Assembly (NCBI RefSeq): GCF_026342035.1
Contig: NZ_JAPENM010000007.1
Span: forward strand, 186,001 to 250,000
DNA length: 64,000 nucleotides
Direction of reading: 5' to 3'
Source: Aldersonia sp. NBC_00410
GTDB taxonomy: Bacteria > Actinomycetota > Actinomycetes > Mycobacteriales > Mycobacteriaceae
The notes beneath the pieces were generated by a model. It did no database searches. It was not told the origin of the DNA and saw only the letters and a program-made list of their open reading frames with translations. Positions 60,788 to 64,000 of this stretch are shown in pieces. The position numbers and the translations under genes were made by a program. Every line of letters begins with the position of its first letter. Positions within the stretch are counted from its first letter, which is position 1.

Positions 60788-61909
60788 TCAGCGACGTTTC
60801 TTCTGGTTCGCCCGCCCGCGGTTGCCCGGCCGGGCCTGACCACCCGACTTGCGTTGCCCCTGGGCGCCCTTTGCCGGCGCCTTCTTCGGTGACGTTTTCT
60901 TGGCGGCTGCCGCCCCGTCGCTCGAGGCACTCGCCTCACCGGCCGCGGCCCCGTCGCTCGAGGCACTCACGTCCTCGTCCGCTGTAGCGGAACCCTTTTT
61001 CGTCTGCGTCGGTCGGGCGCCGGGTTTCGGCGCATTGGAAGCACGGCGCTCGAGCGCTTCCTGCTTCTTGGCCTCTTCCTCGCGGTCGATCCTGCCGAAC
61101 ACGAGGTGCTGCTGCCCGTAGGTCCAGATGTTGTTGGCGACCCAGTACAGCAGGATCGCGATCATCAGGAACGGACCACCGACGAGCACGCCGAGTGGGA
61201 ACACCCACAGCGCCAGCTTGTTCATGATCGCGGCCTGCGGGTTGGCCGAGGCGGCGGCACTCTGCCGCGCCACCGAGGCTCGCGAGTTGAAGTGCGTGGC
61301 CAACGACGCGATCACCATCAGTGGAACCGCAACGACAGCAATGGTCCAGACGCTCGGGATCGGCAAACCGAACGCGATGAGCTGAGCCTTCGGCGTGGTG
61401 ATCGCCGCGGAAATCGGGGCACCGAACAGCCGTGCGTCGAGGAAGGACTGCACATCGGTCACGCTGAACGCGTAGTTCGGCGTGTTCGCGTTCTCCTCGA
61501 TCGACATGCCCAGCTGGCCGATCCCATGCCCGGTGCGGTTGAACGAGCGCAGCACGTGGAACAGACCGATGAACACCGGTGCCTGCGCCAGCACCGGGAG
61601 ACAGCCCATGATCGGGTTGAAGCCGTGTTCGCGCTGCAGCTTCTGCATCTCGAGCGCCATGCGCTGCCGGTCCGAACCGTACTTCTTCTGCAGCGCCTTG
61701 ATCTGCGGCTGCAACTCCTGCATCTGCCGCGTCGTGCGGACCTGTTTGACGAACGGCCAGTAGAGAACCACGCGCAGCGTGAACACGAGGAACACCACGG
61801 ACAGTGCCCACGCGATGCCGCTGTCCGGGCCCAGCCCCGGCACGGCCCCGAACACTATGTGCCAGAACTTCAGGATCCAAGAGACCGGGTAGTAGATGAA
61901 ATCCAGCAC
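60788..61909 (-). CDS. yidC: Membrane protein insertase YidC
   Basis: A 373-residue Oxa1/YidC insertase. The Oxa1 core has about five helices: [78 protein letters not shown] and [20 protein letters not shown]. The first cytoplasmic loop has the [16 protein letters not shown] coiled segment. A long basic tail ([20 protein letters not shown]) probably touches ribosomes; it includes a duplicated SSDGAAA stretch. GTG 61907-61909 is preferred, with AGAGGAG upstream, over ATG 61931-61933, which overlaps yidD. Confidence 0.95.
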   Translation of the reverse strand: MLDFIYYPVSWILKFWHIVFGAVPGLGPDSGIAWALSVVFLVFTLRVVLYWPFVKQVRTTRQMQELQPQIKALQKKYGSDRQRMALEMQKLQREHGFNPIMGCLPVLAQAPVFIGLFHVLRSFNRTGHGIGQLGMSIEENANTPNYAFSVTDVQSFLDARLFGAPISAAITTPKAQLIAFGLPIPSVWTIAVVAVPLMVIASLATHFNSRASVARQSAAASANPQAAIMNKLALWVFPLGVLVGGPFLMIAILLYWVANNIWTYGQQHLVFGRIDREEEAKKQEALERRASNAPKPGARPTQTKKGSATADEDVSASSDGAAAGEASASSDGAAAAKKTSPKKAPAKGAQGQRKSGGQARPGNRGRANQKKRR

Positions 61910-61913
61910 AGCG

Positions 61914-62258
61914 CTAGGTTCTCCTCTGTTCATTCACGCCCGTGTGGGCGCACGAGCCGAGTGCGTTCTGCGAGGCACCGGACTGACGGTGTTGCGACCG
62001 GTCCACGCGTTCGGGAACCGGATCCCACCCACCAGAATGCCAGGGCGCGCATTTGACCAACCGAACGGTGGTCAGGAACAACCCCCGCACCAGGCCCCAT
62101 TCGTGCAGTGCCGTCACCGCGTACTCGCTACACGTCGGGGTGAACCGACATGTCGGAAGCCGCAACGGAGAGACGAAGTTTCGGTACAGCTCGATCGCAA
62201 ATATCACCGTACGCGCCGGGAGGCCACGCACGGCGGCGGCAATCGAGGTCGCGCTCAT
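61914..62258 (-). CDS. yidD: Membrane protein insertion factor YidD
   Basis: A 114-residue small protein with the family core [51 protein letters not shown]. The three conserved Cys are present. It helps YidC-dependent insertion. Its ATG overlaps the rnpA stop, and yidC starts 4 bases after its own stop. Confidence 0.94.
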   Translation of the reverse strand: MSATSIAAAVRGLPARTVIFAIELYRNFVSPLRLPTCRFTPTCSEYAVTALHEWGLVRGLFLTTVRLVKCAPWHSGGWDPVPERVDRSQHRQSGASQNALGSCAHTGVNEQRRT

Positions 62259-62635
62259 GTCAGGACACCCGGCTCGAGCAGGCGAAGTTTGGCCAGACCG
62301 CTGCGCAGCTGTCGGGCCAGCTCATCGGAGGAGGCGTGCGCCGATCCGGGCAGCGCGCGAATCACGACGTCGACATCGGCGGAGACACCGGGCCGGACCT
62401 CGGCGCAAATATGGCGGAGTCGGCGGGCCACGCGGTGACGAACGACCGCAGACCCCACCGACTTGCTGACGATCAACCCGAAGCGGGGGCCTCCGGAGCG
62501 GAGCTGCGAAACAGACACGTCGGCTCCACAATCGAATCCGTGCACGACGAGATCACGTCTCCCGGTCCGTTGGCCGCGGCGCACCGTCCGGGAGAAGTCT
62601 GCGTGATGATGCAACCGATACGGCTCAGGAAGCAC
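62255..62635 (-). CDS. rnpA: RNase P protein component
   Basis: Protein subunit of RNase P, which removes tRNA 5' leaders. The 126-residue protein has [20 protein letters not shown] and the RNR-like [18 protein letters not shown], typical of actinobacteria. The start is placed at GTG 62633-62635 (VLPEPYRL), where family similarity begins; the frame is open through the rpmH region upstream. It follows rpmH by 29 bases. Confidence 0.94.
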   Translation of the reverse strand: MLPEPYRLHHHADFSRTVRRGQRTGRRDLVVHGFDCGADVSVSQLRSGGPRFGLIVSKSVGSAVVRHRVARRLRHICAEVRPGVSADVDVVIRALPGSAHASSDELARQLRSGLAKLRLLEPGVLT

Positions 62636-62664
62636 CCGAGCGTCCGAGCTTGCGAGAAGCCTTG

Positions 62665-62808
62665 TCAGGCAGTCAGCGTGCCGCGGCCCTTGCGGCGACG
62701 CGCAGAGACGATGGCGCGACCCGCACGGGTACGCATCCGGAGACGGAAGCCATGAACCCGCGCCCGACGACGGTTGTTCGGCTGGAACGTCCGCTTGCCC
62801 TTGGCCAC
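62665..62808 (-). CDS. rpmH: 50S ribosomal protein L34
   Basis: A 47-residue, very basic ribosomal protein starting with GTG ([20 protein letters not shown]) and ending [16 protein letters not shown] lies before the start. It is first in the rpmH-rnpA-yidD-yidC-jag operon, with a sigma-A type promoter about 165 bases upstream. Confidence 0.96.
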   Translation of the reverse strand: MAKGKRTFQPNNRRRARVHGFRLRMRTRAGRAIVSARRRKGRGTLTA

Positions 62809-62971
62809 GGTGAACACTCCTCGATAATCGGCGCCTGACGGCACCCTTGCTGGTGGACGAAATCGTTGGCCGCCATCGACGGTTCGGCCCGGACGGCTGC
62901 ATCGGCTTCGCGACTGTGTCGGCGATCGTGGTCAGCACTGAACGGCCACCTCATCGAAGGGCGACCGTAGA

Positions 62972-63001
62972 AGGATACTGAAACGCAGTAGCCACGGTCA
63001 A
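62972..63001 (-). promoter_or_regulatory. Housekeeping promoter of the rpmH operon
   Basis: On the minus strand TTGACC (62996-63001) and TATCCT (62972-62977) are separated by 18 bases, a good sigma-A type promoter. The transcript would have a leader of about 155 bases before rpmH. Confidence 0.65.
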
Positions 63002-63321
63002 ACTCGCCTCCGCGCCGACCCCCGGCCGACCGGCCGAACTCTTCTCGACCCGATCCGTGATTTTCCAACGCATCGCGGGTGCCGCTGCTACGTTCGCTTG
63101 CATGCGTGTGCCGCAGGACACGATCTTCTCGCGAAGCGCTCGAGACCGTAACGGTCGCCGGCGACGCCGAGGAGTCAAACGGCACTGTACGTACCTTTGC
63201 TGACCCGAGTTCGGGTACCGCTCGCGGGCCCGATTTTCAAAGCGTGACATCAGCATCACCATTTCCGCAGGCAGCGGTCGGTTCAAGGGGCCCAATCCGG
63301 CCCCGACTGACAGCGCTGTCG

Positions 63322-63341
63322 TTTTCCACATCTGTGGATAA
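63322..63341. promoter_or_regulatory. Pair of DnaA boxes upstream of dnaA
   Basis: TTTTCCACA (63322-63330, plus strand) and the reverse of TTATCCACA (TGTGGATAA, 63333-63341), two bases apart in inverted orientation. The second is a perfect consensus DnaA box. Placed 200 bases before the dnaA start, they fit autoregulation by DnaA. A further degenerate TGTGTGGA follows. Confidence 0.8.
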
Positions 63342-63541
63342 TTGTGTGGAGACACGGTCGAGGTGGCATCATTCGTGTTCCCTGGGCGACCGCAGGAGCG
63401 CGCAGCCTGCGGAATGACCACGGCAGAAACGTCTGTGCCGGGCGGGGAAGTCGCGAGCGCAACGGCGCGCCGCGAAGCTCGATATAGCGACAACGATGAC
63501 GTGCGTGGGATCCCGCGCGGATCGACCCGGGAGGATGCGCT

Positions 63542-64000
63542 GTGGAAGACGATCGACCGGCCCTGTCCAACGTATGGCCGGATGTCGTCGCCGAGCTGAC
63601 CAAGGGATCATCCGACGGCACCATCTCTCCCGTTACCGGCGCACAACGTGGCTGGCTGCACCTGGCCAAACCGCTGTCCCTGGTCGAGGGTTTTGCGCTG
63701 CTGTCCGTTCCCTCGGTGCTGGCGCAGGAGGCGATCGAGCGCGATCTGCGTGAACCGATCCTGCGCTCGCTCGGCCGACAACTCGGCTCGAGTGTCGAAG
63801 GCCTCGGCGTCCGCGTCGCCCCCGCCGACCCGGCGGAGACCGACCCTGCGGCCAACGGCGCCGACCCCACCGGTACCGGCTCCTACCCACCACCCGGCGA
63901 TGCCGCTTCCTACCGTCCGCTCAACGGCGCCGACGGCTCCAACGGTCGGCAGCCTCCGGGCGAGACCGCACCCAACCAGACCCAGCCCAACGGCGCCGAC
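63542..64000 (+). CDS. dnaA: Chromosomal replication initiator DnaA (3' end outside window)
   Basis: The first 153 residues. Domain I is seen ([55 protein letters not shown]), which binds helicase and other partners. It is followed by the start of the unstructured domain II, rich in Asn-Gly-Ala-Asp and Pro ([15 protein letters not shown]). The AAA+ and DNA-binding domains lie beyond the window. Start GTG 63542 has GGGAGG upstream. It is divergent from rpmH as in all Mycobacteriales. Confidence 0.95.
   Translation, partial: MEDDRPALSNVWPDVVAELTKGSSDGTISPVTGAQRGWLHLAKPLSLVEGFALLSVPSVLAQEAIERDLREPILRSLGRQLGSSVEGLGVRVAPADPAETDPAANGADPTGTGSYPPPGDAASYRPLNGADGSNGRQPPGETAPNQTQPNGAD

Larger units (their letters stand above)
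62809..63541. other. rpmH-dnaA intergenic region
   Basis: A 733-base region without a convincing gene between divergent rpmH and dnaA. It holds the rpmH promoter (62972-63001), two DnaA boxes (63322-63341) and the dnaA leader with GGGAGG about ten bases before GTG 63542. Short frames here lack ribosome sites and family likeness. The replication origin proper is usually on the other side of dnaA, outside the window. Confidence 0.8.

Noticed and set aside
1-64000. tRNA, rRNA, tmRNA or riboswitch genes
   Set aside because: No cloverleaf or known RNA motif was recognised in the intergenic gaps, all but one of which are shorter than 300 bases; a covariance-model search was not possible.

Overview
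The window is high-GC actinobacterial DNA of the mycolic-acid group (Mycobacteriales); a Nocardia- or Rhodococcus-like organism fits best. This rests on the gene order at the right end, which is the conserved left flank of the replication origin known from Mycobacterium: pcnA - mutT4 - DUF6049 gene - murJ/pseudokinase - sigM - anti-sigma - trxB - trxA - cwlM - Rv3916c-like - parB - parA - rsmG - jag - yidC - yidD - rnpA - rpmH - dnaA. The dnaA gene runs off the right edge. GTG starts, third-position GC bias and overlapping stop/start codons are common throughout.

Layout. 1-1660: end of an amino-acid ABC importer. 1681-7293: a 13E12-type HNH protein, a possible 54-residue small protein, glucosylglycerate hydrolase, a CotH-kinase-like protein and a DUF3616-like protein. 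7314-9928: a tetR pseudogene with three frameshifts, divergent from a cytochrome P450, then a 25-nt triple repeat and a short-chain dehydrogenase. 9933-20693: a membrane Ser/Thr kinase, then a tight six-gene unit (GntR-UTRA regulator, two-cluster ferredoxin, lipoprotein binding protein with an extra C-terminal domain, permease, ATPase, AprA-like flavoprotein fused to HEAT repeats), then a second kinase with an HGD catalytic loop and a serine-hydrolase-like lipoprotein. 20709-27235: VOC protein, esterase, SnoaL-like protein, leuS, and a split SdpI/DUF1648 pair. 27257-31763: a four-gene minus-strand operon (ThDP enzyme, SRPBCC protein, KAS III-like enzyme, aminotransferase) that looks like a small biosynthetic cluster. 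31881-42886: sigL/rslA, glutamate decarboxylase, alcohol dehydrogenase, YqgE, a TetR/epimerase divergon with visible operators, MFS transporter, Asp-rich repeat protein, a hypothetical protein, DJ-1/PfpI protein and an MpaB-like DUF2236 protein behind a large palindrome. 42980-64000: the oriC-flanking block.

How the genes work together. The right block joins tRNA 3'-end maturation (pcnA), lipid II flipping and its control (murJ with pseudokinase, cwlM), thiol redox (trxB/trxA behind a sigma-R/SigH-like promoter), chromosome segregation (parAB with two parS sites inside parA and rsmG), membrane protein insertion (yidC, yidD, jag), RNase P protein, ribosomal protein L34 and the replication initiator.

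The two best candidates for undescribed biology are the GntR / AprBA-like / ABC-importer unit (11700-18384) and the ThDP / SRPBCC / KAS III / aminotransferase operon (27257-31763). No tRNA, rRNA, CRISPR array, insertion sequence or prophage was recognised.
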